Source of the DNA: Liquidambar formosana
Taxonomy: Eukaryota; Streptophyta; Magnoliopsida; Saxifragales; Altingiaceae
Direction: 5' to 3'
Assembly: GCA_039720395.1 (NCBI GenBank)
Contig: CM077828.1
Span: 29,260,069-29,324,068 of the forward strand
DNA: 64,000 nucleotides
The notes below the pieces were generated by a model, which saw nothing but the letters and a program-made list of their open reading frames with translations, made no database searches and was not told the origin of the DNA. Made by a program: the position numbers and the translations under genes. Of this stretch, positions 25,372 to 35,897 are shown in pieces. Each line of letters begins with the position of its first letter. Position 1 is the first letter of the stretch.

Positions 25372-25674
25372 ATACATACTACCTATAAAAATATGAATGT
25401 GAGAAAAACTTTTGATTGACTAATATACCCTTATTTTAATTTTTAAATACACAACTACCCTTCTACGTATATAGGAAATATAACAATATAAAACATATAC
25501 CTTAATAAGAATTTTAAGGAAACTATACAACTACCATTTTGCATATATAGGAAATATAGTAATATAAAACACATACCTTAATAAAAATTTTAAAGAAACT
25601 ATAATTCGTATAATAATTAAATAAAACCAAACCCAGATAGGAATTCTAAGGAAAAGAAAACTATAATTCGTATA
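25372..25674 (+). mobile_element. Helitron 5' end, partial copy
   Basis: CATACTACCTATAAAAATATG followed by AACTTTTGATTGACTAATAT matches, base for base over long stretches, the 5' end of the Helitron at 60409 (minus). No CTRR 3' end follows before the next 5' terminus at 25675. This is therefore either a truncated copy or the outer part of a nested pair. Confidence 0.55.
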
Positions 25675-27339
25675 TCTATACTACCTATAAAAGTCTGTAT
25701 CTTAAAAAAAGAATAATATTACCTTTATTCATTAATTAAAATATATAGATTATTGCTAATTCTTTGTTACACGTCTATAAAAAATTCTTTGGAAAACACA
25801 TTAGCATATATTTAGAAACCTAATAATAGTATACAACTAATCAACCATACGTCTTCCTTCTCCTTTCTACCCATATGCTTCTCCTCTTTTATCCTTTTAT
25901 ACATTTAGTCTTAATTTACATTCTCCGCATATTATCCAGTGGATCTCACAAATAATCAACGATGATGATTCTTGGCATCTCCCCACCCCTCTTCTTTGTA
26001 GGCAGCATTCAAAACTATGAGTAAGTTTTGAAAACTATCTTTATTTTTTGTGGCTGTCTTTTATAGTATTTATTATTTATTATATTGGGGTTTTTCTTTT
26101 ATGTTTCTTGACTTTGTATTGGGTAGGCTTAGGCATAGATAGTTAGCATTTAGAATTTTAGAATTAAATACCAGCGTGTTTAGTTTTATAATGCTTATTG
26201 AGTAACCGTCAACTGGTGCATCAGTTTGACATTAATTCTTTTATCTTCTTTCTTATAAATTAAGTATTTAATTTTTCTCTTTTTCTCTCTTGACAGACTC
26301 AAAAACCCATTATAAAAAGATACCAATTTTTTTATTTTCTAGATTCTTCGTTTTGATATGCTCAATATGTCTGTAATATAATCTTGGAGATTAAAACTCC
26401 CTTCATAAGAGATTAATTTGTTTTATTTTTTGTACGTTACAATTTTTATATTTTATATAATATTTTAGGTATTTTAGTGATTTATTGAACAAAATATGTT
26501 TGTAAGAAATTGTCATTGTCATGGTTATAAGTTATTGTTCCCTATAAATTTTACTATTTTTTTTTATATATCATTTATAGGACCAATTATAATAAGTAAT
26601 TTTGTTTCTTGAAATCTGTTATAACGTACCAGTTGTATAGTGGTTTTTTATCTTCCAGATCAATGAATTGTAAGTGCATCTTGATTTTTATCATTCTCTT
26701 AATTCAGTGATCATGGGCGTGCTTAAAATTGGATGATCAAAGGTGCATACAAATTTTAATTTGGTGTCCGGTTTTTTATTTATTTATTATTTTCTCCATA
26801 TTCTTAGAAAACTTCATTGTTTTAATAAAGGTTCTTCAAGTCTTTGTGTTATATCTTATAATATATGTAGGTACAAGTAACATTATGCAAGTTTATGAAT
26901 CTCCTTATAGTTGTATAGCCGTCTTTCAAACCTCTCCTCATTTTTTTATTTTTTTTGCTGCTTAAGTTCATTTGAATGTTAGTTTAAATATTGCATCTCA
27001 ATCTTATTGGAATGAGAAATAAGCAAAATTAAAATAAATATTATTCTACCCAAACAGGAAAAGAAAAAAAATTTGTTACATAAGTAAAAAAAATCACAAT
27101 TTACAAATTTGAGTTATAGTGTGAGAAGGATAAAAGGTAATGTGTGGAAAACTAAAATTTGAGAAATTCTATCTAGAAGAAAAAATTGTTACATGATTGT
27201 AAAAAGTTTGGTAGTTATATGAAATAGAGTTGTACCGGGGAGATGAACAATGAATGAGTATAAAAATTTAAATTTGATTTAAAAATTATTTTTTACAACA
27301 CAAATATTGTCACGTGCAATGCACGTGTGCATTAACAAG
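25675..27339 (+). mobile_element. Non-autonomous Helitron
   Basis: The left terminus is TCTATACTACCTATAAAAGT after an A. The right terminus has the palindrome CACGTGCA-A-TGCACGTG (8-bp stem) 14 bases before an end in CAAG|T. Helitrons start with TC, end with a short hairpin then CTRR, and insert between A and T. All are met except that CTAG has decayed to CAAG. No Rep/helicase coding sequence is present, so it would depend on another element. Confidence 0.6.
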
Positions 27340-27369
27340 TATATATATATATATATATATATGGTATAA

Positions 27370-27731
27370 ATATTCGGCAATGAGTGGATACATAGCACTT
27401 ATTAAGTTGTCTATTTTATAAAAGCCGAATGAGTAAGTAGACACCTCAGAGGTTCGTCCCTTTCCCTTTCTTTGTGCTCTAATCCTCAATAACCTATTTA
27501 AGTCGGTGGCAAGACTTGGGAGCCAGATTTGGGCTCGATGCCACCCGGTGCGCTGAAACATGTTATCTCGATTCATTCTATTGAGATAGCTCAAGGGTCT
27601 TAAATTGATAGCCGAAGTATGGATTAACCGAAATAGTTGAGTGGCTTACCGGCCCATAACCAAAACAACACACCTTCTGCCTTTGTCACTATGAGAGGAG
27701 GAGGTCCATATTATCCATTATCCATATAGGT
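27370..27731. other. Unexplained moderately GC-rich segment
   Basis: The base composition is richer and less repetitive than its neighbours. A minus-strand open stretch of 94 codons (27594-27310) ends in low-complexity residues encoded by an AT repeat. I do not recognise it. An organellar insertion or an old transposon fragment are possibilities I could not confirm. Confidence 0.3.
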
Positions 27732-27740
27732 CACGCAAAA

Positions 27741-28137
27741 GGGAACAGTTATTGCAACTCTCCATTCTTATCACCCGCCCCCCATTTTTTAGGTTTTTAA
27801 GGTTTTATGCAAAATATAAAAGGTTTTTATGAAAACCGGTTGTGATGTTCATTAGAAAACATCATTTTGAATAACTTTGTAGAAAAAAGTTTTTCCTAAA
27901 TCTATCATTTAAATATACTTTTTAGTCATTTATAACTTTTATTTCATTTTTTACCAAAAAGTCTACCTAAACAATAGATTTTGAAAAAACTTTTTTTTGC
28001 AAAGTTGTTCAAAATGATGTTTTCTAGTGGACCTAGCGACCGGTCTTCATGAAAACCTTTATATTTTTCATGAAATCTTAAAAACCAAAAAGAAAAAGGT
28101 AAGGTGATAAAAATAGGGAGTTGCAATAGCCGTTCCC
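27741..28137. mobile_element. Mutator-type MITE, copy A
   Basis: Terminal inverted repeats are GGGAACAGTTATTGCAACTC on the left and the complement of GGGAACGGCTATTGCAACTC on the right, extending about 34 bases. Flanking duplications are CACGCAAAA (27732-27740) and CACGCATAA (28138-28146), 8 of 9 matching. A 9-base duplication is the Mutator signature. The interior has inverted AAAGGTTTTTATGAAAACCG-type blocks and no ORF. Confidence 0.8.
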
Positions 28138-28336
28138 CACGCATAATGCATGGCCCGTTGAATGGGCTCATGGCCCTGCAGCTATAAGAGCTCATAAGCA
28201 CGTGGGTAGAAATGACTCCTATTAATCAGAGAATTCAACCAATGGAATTCTACCACATGGGAGGCTTGAATTCCTATATAAAAGTCATTCATATGTGGAT
28301 CATTTTTACAAGGTTTCCATTTGGATTGGGGAAATG

Positions 28337-28473
28337 TTATAAATAACACCTAATTACAACACTTAATTATAGCACTTGATGTATATAGTACTAATTGGTT
28401 GACACAAATACCCTCCAAACTATTTAATATATCACCACAAAAAATTCATTATTACATCAGGTGTTATTTATAA
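28337..28473. mobile_element. Short MITE with perfect 15-bp inverted repeats
   Basis: TTATAAATAACACCT at 28337-28351 is perfectly complementary to AGGTGTTATTTATAA at 28459-28473. The 107-base AT-rich interior has no ORF. The terminal base and target duplication are not clear, so the superfamily is left open. Confidence 0.55.
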
Positions 28474-28978
28474 GGTGTAGTATTATGCTACGTATAGCAT
28501 TGCCCTTTTGGTTGCCTCACCGCCCCCTCTATAGCACCTTCTTCTTATCTCATCAATTTGAATGTCACTAACTCGAACACAGTACAATTTTCGCTTTACC
28601 ACAAAACTCACCTATCTACACTATAAAATACACATACTCAGCACAAGAAATCAAGTCACGAAGACCACATTCTAAACTAGACATGAACGGAAATGACCAC
28701 GCGAGAATAACCCAAACGAAGCCAAAAGCATAGCGGCAAAAAATAAAAAATAAAGACGACACAAAAGCATGGCCTGAGCTTCTACCTGCAATCTGGAGAA
28801 CAAAACCTTCCGCCAGCTTCCCTTTATGCTTGTTTCAAGCACCATCAACAAAAAACAGAGCAAATTGCTGCTCCAAAAAGTCGCCAATTGAACGATCAAA
28901 GTTGCAGCTGGGCCAGGTTGTAAACTTGTAACCATGATCAGCCCATGCGGAGATTCATGTAAAATACTCCGTAATGCA
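28474..28978. other. Intergenic DNA between MITEs
   Basis: No gene, RNA or repeat is supported. An 87-codon open frame on the minus strand (28935-28672) has no recognisable similarity and no promoter context. Confidence 0.4.
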
Positions 28979-28987
28979 AATCAATAT

Positions 28988-29387
28988 GGGAATGGCTATT
29001 GCAACCCCCCATTCTTATCACCTCACCCTCCATCCTTTAGGTTTTTAAGGTTTTATGCAAAATATAAAAGGTTTTTATGAAAACCGGTCATGTAGTCCAC
29101 TAGAAAACATCATTTTGAACAACTTTGTAGAATAAAGTTTTTCCTAAATATATCGTTTAAATATACTTTCTGAGCCATTTATAGCCTTTATTTCATTTTT
29201 TGCCAAAAAGTCTACCTAAACGATAAATTTTGGAAAAACGTTTTTTTGCAAAGTTGTTCAAAATGATGTTTTCTAATGGACCATGTGGCTGGTTTTTGCA
29301 AAAACCTTTTATATTTTTCATAAAATCTTAAATACTGAAAAGAAATGGGTCTGGTTATAAGAATGGGGGGTTGCAATAGCCGTTCCC
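28988..29387. mobile_element. Mutator-type MITE, copy B
   Basis: Ends are GGGAATGGCTATTGCAACCC and the complement of GGGAACGGCTATTGCAACCC. The flanking 9-base duplication AATCAATAT is perfect (28979-28987 and 29388-29396). The interior is collinear with copy A at 27741-28137 at roughly 85-90 percent identity by eye. The perfect duplication suggests a fairly recent insertion. Confidence 0.88.
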
Positions 29388-29396
29388 AATCAATAT

Positions 29397-30088
29397 AGTA
29401 GTAGCTATATCTTAGCGGGCTGGGCCTAGCTAATTTTCTTCTGGACCTTCTTCAATTATAGGGCCAAAGTATGGCTGGAGCCATCGAAACTAGCAGAGGC
29501 AGCATAGTGCTAGGTACTAGGTCGGTAGACGGTAGTATAGTGGTAGGCCTGTGAGCAAGTCCATGGCACACTGGCACCTCCTCCCAGGCACCCAGGATCC
29601 CTATGTACGTAACGAAGTCTGGTGGTTATCCCCGTGACCCGTGTATGACGAATTGGCACAAATGCCAGCAATGTCCTAATCGGCAGCTACATGAGAAAAT
29701 GAGTAATGAGTATGATTATCATATTATTATTATTATATATTATATAAGGAAGGCAAAGTAAAAAAAGAATCCGCCATTATCGGAGAAACAACGTGCACCC
29801 TTCCATTCGAAGTCAACTCTACTCGACTGTTGATCTTTGTGTCAACTTTCTTTTTCGTTTATGGGGATTACAATTATATTAATACTAATACAAGGGCAAC
29901 TAAGGATGCATGTATCTTTTGTTGAACTAACTAAATGCACCTCATCAACATTTAATTTCCCGTGCAGGAGGTGAAGATCGAGTAGTTGATTCACAATCAA
30001 AGATTTTTGTTGACTGCATATATCACTAGAAGGAAGGAGGGAATTGAAAGAAGGAGAGACTAGCCCGTGTACATGGAAGCTTCAAATA
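29397..30088. other. Intergenic DNA left of the solo LTR
   Basis: No supported gene. The sequence has mixed composition with a short (TTA)n/(TAT)n run near 29715-29750. No inverted-repeat boundaries were found. Confidence 0.4.
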
Positions 30089-30093
30089 ATAGC

Positions 30094-31185
30094 TGTTTGT
30101 GGGTCGTTGCGACGTGAAGTCAATAGGGCCCACGTGGGTCGTACTCGAGGAGGTCAGTCACGTATGATGGTGAGACAGGTGGAGAGATCGAGGTGGAGGA
30201 GAGAGAGAAGCGACCTGGGGGTAGCTTTGGGAGTGGGAGATAGGCAAGAAGAGAGTCGACCTAGTGGGGCGCTACCCGTATCTGGAGAGACTTCAGTCCA
30301 AATGAAGCATTTTCGGAAAATCCCCTTAATCAAGGAAGAGATTCCTTGGTTGTTAGTGTTGTTGATGAAGGGATTGAATTGACCTTAAATGAGGCCAAAC
30401 GGGACCTTTTTATAGAGCTAAGGGGTCTGGGACAGCCGTTAGTTGCAGGTGGCAATCAGCCTTAGGGTGATGGGTAGCAGACCTATGCTCTTCTAAGTAG
30501 GTCGGCTACCTTACCCTTTTCTGGAGCTGACACCCATACCAGTCAGGCTTTATACCTGTACGAGGTATGGGTTTGACCTGTTAACTGTCCCATCGCCCTT
30601 TTGAGGTTGTTGGTATGTCACGTCATTTCCCAGCCGTTCCCTAGATCGACTATAGAGGTGCAATTCCCGATGCAAAGGGTGCGACCTCCTTAGAGAGCCT
30701 TCTCTCCATCCACCAAACTAAGATCCTCCAAATGTCCCAGTGTTAAGAGAAGCTAAGGTCGAGCGACCTTGCTTAAGGGTCAAGCTCGCGATCGAGCCCC
30801 CCGGGCTCTGCCTCGACCTAGGCTAGTGTTAAACTAGAACCGTACCTTAGGGGCACTTTGAGGGGGATCAAATAGATCGCCGACCTCGACTCCCATTGCG
30901 CAATGTGATAGGCATCCGACTCGATGGGGGTACGATCCCCCACCTCAAGATGTTCCGGGCATCCTCGATAATGAGGGCTTCCCTCCAGAGAGGTATCCTC
31001 GAAGGGGTGGACGCTTCCTTCGAAGGTAAGTGCAAGATGTGGGCGACAAGGCCACCTGGGTGAGGTCGACCCAATGATGCCAGCTAGGCTTCCATGATGG
31101 TGATGTGGGTCAACCTTTATGGTCAACTTCCCATGTGGCGAGATGCAATTGGTCTAATGTGGTAAGAAAATTTTGGGTATCAACA
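30094..31185 (-). mobile_element. Solo LTR of an LTR retrotransposon
   Basis: The minus-strand ends are TGTTGATACCC...CCCACAAACA, the TG..CA form of LTRs. The five-base duplication ATAGC is perfect (30089-30093 and 31186-31190). A TATA box (CTCTATAAAAAGG, minus strand, about 30415-30403) sits about 770 bases into the 1,092-base LTR, leaving about 310 bases of R/U5. There is no internal domain, so the element recombined between its LTRs. It is GC-richer than its surroundings. The superfamily cannot be told from an LTR alone; gypsy is likely. Confidence 0.85.
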
Positions 31186-31890
31186 ATAGCTAAGCTAGCT
31201 TTCCACTAATTAAGGCCATTCATTTCCACTCATTCAGGATTCTACTATATATGTAAATTACTCAGTTAGTTTTTTTTTTTTTGGTTAGGTAGCTGATCGA
31301 TCTTGCCAAAATGGTGTAAAATTAATATGTTGTAATTAATTATATAACAGTAGGTATGATTAATTATGACAAGTGTCAGGGCCGGCCCTGAGGTTAGGCC
31401 ACTCAGGCGGCCGCCTGAGGCCCCAAAATTTTGACAAAAAATAAGGGCCCCAACTTAGTTGGTACCTTTGTAAAAAAAAAAAAAAAAAAAAATATTTAAT
31501 AACTACATGAGCAAAAGCCCCAATCCAAGTTTAAGGGCCCCAAATAATTCCTAAGTTCCTAATCCAAGTCCATATATAATAGCCTAAATGGTCAAATAAT
31601 CTACTCAACTCAAGCCCAAAACCAAAGGAAAAAAAAATAAAACCTTTAACCCTAAATCATATTAGATCTAACGTCTCTACCAATCTGCTTCCAACCTCCT
31701 CCTTTCTCCTTCTCTTAGTACTCCCAACCTCTCACAGCCTCCACGACTCCACCCTAATCATATCAGATTAAAATTTTATTTGGAAGATTAGAAGTATTTG
31801 ATCACCTCTCAAACAAAGAAATCAGGTACACCATACAGTCGTACACCAACGTTCAATCATTCTCTCTTTAATTTCTTTATTTTTTCTTTC

Positions 31891-31892
<2 letters not shown>

Positions 31893-31941
<49 letters not shown>

Positions 31942-31950
31942 ATATTAATA
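31893..31950. repeat. (CT)n(AT)n microsatellite inside the hAT element
   Basis: TCTCTCTCTCTC runs into ATATATATAT. It lies upstream of the transposase frame, within the 5' non-coding part of the element. Confidence 0.8.
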
Positions 31951-32548
31951 TAATAATATATACACATATATACCTTACTACCTAGTCGTTTTGCTTCCAA
32001 AATAAATTGACCCAACTTTGTTTTTTATATTTTTTTTTTCTTCTTGATATTGATCCAACTCACAACTTACTCAAAATTATTATATATTATTTTCTCAAGA
32101 GTCCAGAAAGAGAGACTTTCCCCAATTCCCATATTTGAAATTTTGAAGTTTCTAAGACCTATTTTAAATTTTAAATTCCATATTTGCGTTATTGCATAGT
32201 TGATACACTGATAGGTATTCAATTATTGGGAGATAGCTTGAAAATTTTGCTTTAGTGGAGACATGGAGTTGTTCAAAATTGAAATTAAAATTGGGTTCGT
32301 GGTTTATTTAATTTGTAATTCCATATTCATACTGTGATACACTTATACAATTATATCTGGGAGTTATTATATTTATTTGATTGCTATTTTTTTTTAATAA
32401 TGTAGAGGACAAGAGCATAATATATAGCAGATCCGGAGAACTAGGAGAAGATTCAAATCGGCACAACTATCTAATTGATAAGCTCTTTTCTTCTTCCACT
32501 TATATTTTTCTTTATCTGGAATTTGGATTGTGAATTGGATATATAATC

Positions 32549-35063
32549 ATGCTTCCTAGAAAATATCTATCTGGATCTGAAAAAAGAAAAAAGAGTCAAA
32601 GGGATGCAGAATTAATTCAATCTCAAGCAGGAGCTATTAATAGGTATTTTATTAGTAGCAAACAAAATGTCGGTTGTGAAGCTTCAGTTGAAGATTTGGT
32701 AAATGAGGAACATAGGAATGAAAATGACAATGAAAACCATGAAGATTTAATGAATGAAGAACCAAATCGATGTACAACTGAGAATGATAATGAGAATATG
32801 AATGAGAACGATGAAAATGAAGATTCCAATAGAGAATATGGACATCTAAACATATATGATCCAAGTAATTGGGACAAGATCGACTAGAACATGAGAGACT
32901 TAATAGTAGAAAAAGGTCCTATCAGAGATTGTGATAGATGCGATTTTCCTATAGATACTGATTCTGGTAGAAGTTTCAATTCCACACATTATGTTCAAAT
33001 TTTATCTAATGGAGAGAAGCAATATAGGAAATGGCTAGTATATTCAGATGCTTTGAACAAAGTATATTGTTTTTGTTGTATGTTGTTCATGCAAAGTAGA
33101 AGCCCGTCTCACTTAGTTGGTAAAGGGTTTAAAGATTGGAAAAATCTTGGTAAAGCACTTGCTAGTCATGAAATTGCTAATGATCACATTATATGCATGA
33201 GCAAATGGATTGAGTTGGCAATGAGATTCAAAAAGAATGAAACAATTGATAAAAGAGTGCAAGAACAAATCAACAAAGAAAAGGAACACTGGAGACAGGT
33301 ATTAATAAGGAAACTTGCTGTTGTGAAAACTCTTGCTCAAAATAATTTAGCATTCCGTGGAACTAATGAGAAGATTTATGAAGAGAACAATGGAAATTTT
33401 TTAAGTATAATTGAAATGATTGCTGAATTTGATCCAATAATGCAAGAACACATTCGACGTATTAAAGAGAAGGAAACTCATTACCATTATCTTAGTCACA
33501 GAATCCAAAATGAACTGATACAAATGTTGGCGGGTGAAATCAAAAGTATGATCGTTAAAATAATCAAAGAAGCAAAATATTTTTCAGTTATACTTGATTG
33601 TACTCCAGATGTAAGTCACCAAGAATAAATGTCTCTTATAGTACGATGTGTTGATGTTTCAATAAGTCCAATAAAGATTGAAGAGTTCTTTTTAGAATTT
33701 ATAAAGGTAGATGATACATCTGGGCAATGACTTTTTAGTGAACTTGAAGAAATGTTGAAGACTCTTAAACTTGATATTTGTGATGTAAGAGGACAAGGAT
33801 ATGACAATGGATCTAATATGAAAGGGAAAAACAAAGGTGTGCAGAAAAGACTACTCAAAATAAATCCTAGAGCATTTTATACGCCATGTGGTTGTCATAG
33901 TTTTAATCTTGTACTTTGTGACATGGCCAACTCTTGTCCTAAAGCTATTACTTTTTTTGGAGTGGTACAACGTATATATTCATTGTTTTCGTCTTCTACT
34001 AAGCGATGGAAAGTTTTTCAAGATAATGTGCAAGGTCTCACACTTAAACCATTGTCACAAATACAGTGGGAAAGTCGTATTGAAAGTATTAAAGCAATAA
34101 AATACCAAGCTCCACAAATAAGAAATGCTTTAATTCAATTGGCAGAGACTAGTGAAGATCCCAAAGCAAAGAATGACGCTGAGTCCTTAGTTTTATATGA
34201 AATTGAGAATTTTGAGTTTTTGCTTGGTATGATTATTTGGCATGATCTATTGCTTGTTGTGAACACTGTTAGTAAGGCTTTTCAAAAAAAAAGACATGCA
34301 TATTGATGTTGCCTTAGATCAATTAAAAGGACTTATAACCTTTTTTGAAACTTATAGAGAAACTGGATTTGACAAAGCCATGGAAGAACCTAAAAACGTT
34401 GCAGCTACAATGGGAATTGACCCTGAATTTCGTGAAAGACCTGTCATTTGTAGAAAGAGACAGTTTGATGAAAATGTCAGTGAAGAGGTGACTCAGTCAG
34501 CTGAAGAATCCTTTAGGGTTAATTACTTCATATATATTGTAGATCAAGCTTTTTCTTCTCTCAAGAGTCGGTTTCAACAATTTGAAGTTTATAAACAAAC
34601 TTTTGGGTTTTTGTTTGATTTGAAGAAGTTCAATTTTGGTAATGATGAAAGTCTACTAACAAATTGTGCCAACCTTGAAGATGCTCTCAAACATAAGGGG
34701 CACTCCGATATTAATGGGGGAGATTTATTTTTAGAATTAAAGGTCTTGAAAGAAGTTTTACCAATAGATCTAAAAAGTCCAGTTGAAGTACTAAATTATT
34801 TGAAAGAAATGGACGGTTGTTTCCCAAATGCTTGGATTGCTTATAGAATATTGTTGACCATACCAGTTACAGTTGCATCTGCAGAAAGAAGTTTTTCAAA
34901 GTTGAAGTTGATCAAATCTTACCTTCGTTCCACTATGTCACAAGAAAGATTAACCGGATTAGCTATATTATCCATTGAACATGATATGGTAAAAAAACTT
35001 GATTATGCTAATTTAATTAGTGATTTTGCAGCTAAAAATGCGAGAAGAATAATATTTCAGTGA
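32549..35063 (+). pseudogene. hAT transposase (TTF/zinc-finger MYM type), inactivated
   Basis: About 838 codons cover the whole transposase. The N-terminus (MLPRKYLSGSEKRKK) is followed by an acidic Asn/Glu stretch, then a TTF-type finger ([16 protein letters not shown], AFxGTNEK). The middle is a DUF4371-like RNase-H core ([41 protein letters not shown]). The C-terminal dimerisation domain has TVASAERSFSKLKLIKSYLR. In-frame stops occur at 32885-32887, 33626-33628 and 33728-33730, and a one-base frameshift lies in the A-run near 34283-34291. All the rest is open and collinear, so the damage is limited. Introns could be argued at the stops but none shows good GT/AG sites. Confidence 0.88.
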
Positions 35064-35386
35064 TACTTTACTACAGTTGGTTTATTTCTTTTAAGTATTA
35101 TAGCTTTACATTTCGTATGTTTTTTTTTTCTTCTTGTATATGTGAATTTTTCTAAATTATAAAAGAATATCATACTTATTTATTTTTAGTTCTTATAAAG
35201 ATTTATTTTTTTATCCTAATTTATATAAGAAAATTTTAGTAATCATATATATAGGTAGATTTTGTGTATACTAGAGAAAAAAATTATTGAATATAAATTT
35301 TATTATGCGTGTGAATATGTATAGAGGTCTTATTTTAAGAGTCGACCTAAGGCGCCGAAAAGCTGATAACCGGCCCTGACAAGTGT

Positions 35387-35897
35387 GGTAATGATACAAA
35401 TTAAATGACATAATCAGCAATAGCTGGTTAGACCAGAGCAGCTAATTAATACTCTCTTAATTAGCTGGTACTGCGTACTAAGTAGATGCCATGTGAGACC
35501 TGATTATTGCAGTAAAGGCCGTGCAGGCACAGCTAGCCAGACTCTCAGACAAGACAGACATCGTATCCCGGCTTGGAAACTCTAGCGTCGTTTTCCTGGC
35601 CAGATCGATCTCTTCAATGTTCATCCATATCTTTCGTACCTTCATATATTCCCACCTAGCCTTTTAGAATTAATTAAATTTAGCTTTAATTTAATGGTAT
35701 ATAGTGGACAGGCAGAGGAGGAAATCAGGAAAACTTAGGAATCCTTGGATAACGGAGGAGCCTTGGATATGTAATCAGTCTGAGACTCTGAGTAGTCTTT
35801 ACTCTTACTCTTTCTCTTTACTCTTACACGAGTCACCGTCCCTGCAGAGCTTAATTAATTAGAGGTGTTCTTCCATTATACATCCCGACTGCAGAAA
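35387..35897 (+). promoter_or_regulatory. Upstream region of RBOH copy 2
   Basis: Only about 510 bases separate the hAT duplication from the copy 2 start codon, so the proximal promoter and 5' UTR are here. TATA-like motifs occur at about 35642 (CATATATT) and 35696 (GTATATAG). No copy of the TGACG cluster found upstream of RBOH copy 1 is present. Confidence 0.4.

Larger units (their letters stand above)
31377..35378 (+). mobile_element. hAT transposon (4,002 bp) with perfect 8-bp target duplication
   Basis: Ends are CAGGGCCGGCCCTGAGG and the complement CAGGGCCGGTTATCAGC. The duplication ACAAGTGT is perfect at 31369-31376 and 35379-35386. Eight-base duplications and CAGGG ends define hAT. It encodes a TTF/MYM-finger, Tip100-type transposase in the same orientation (32549-35063). 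The element therefore inserted whole. The transposase has since decayed. Confidence 0.95.

Noticed and set aside
27310..27594. 94-codon minus-strand frame as a gene
   Set aside because: The C-terminus is encoded by the AT microsatellite and the Helitron end.
28672..28935. 87-codon minus-strand frame as a small gene
   Set aside because: No family, promoter or conservation signal; this length is expected by chance here.
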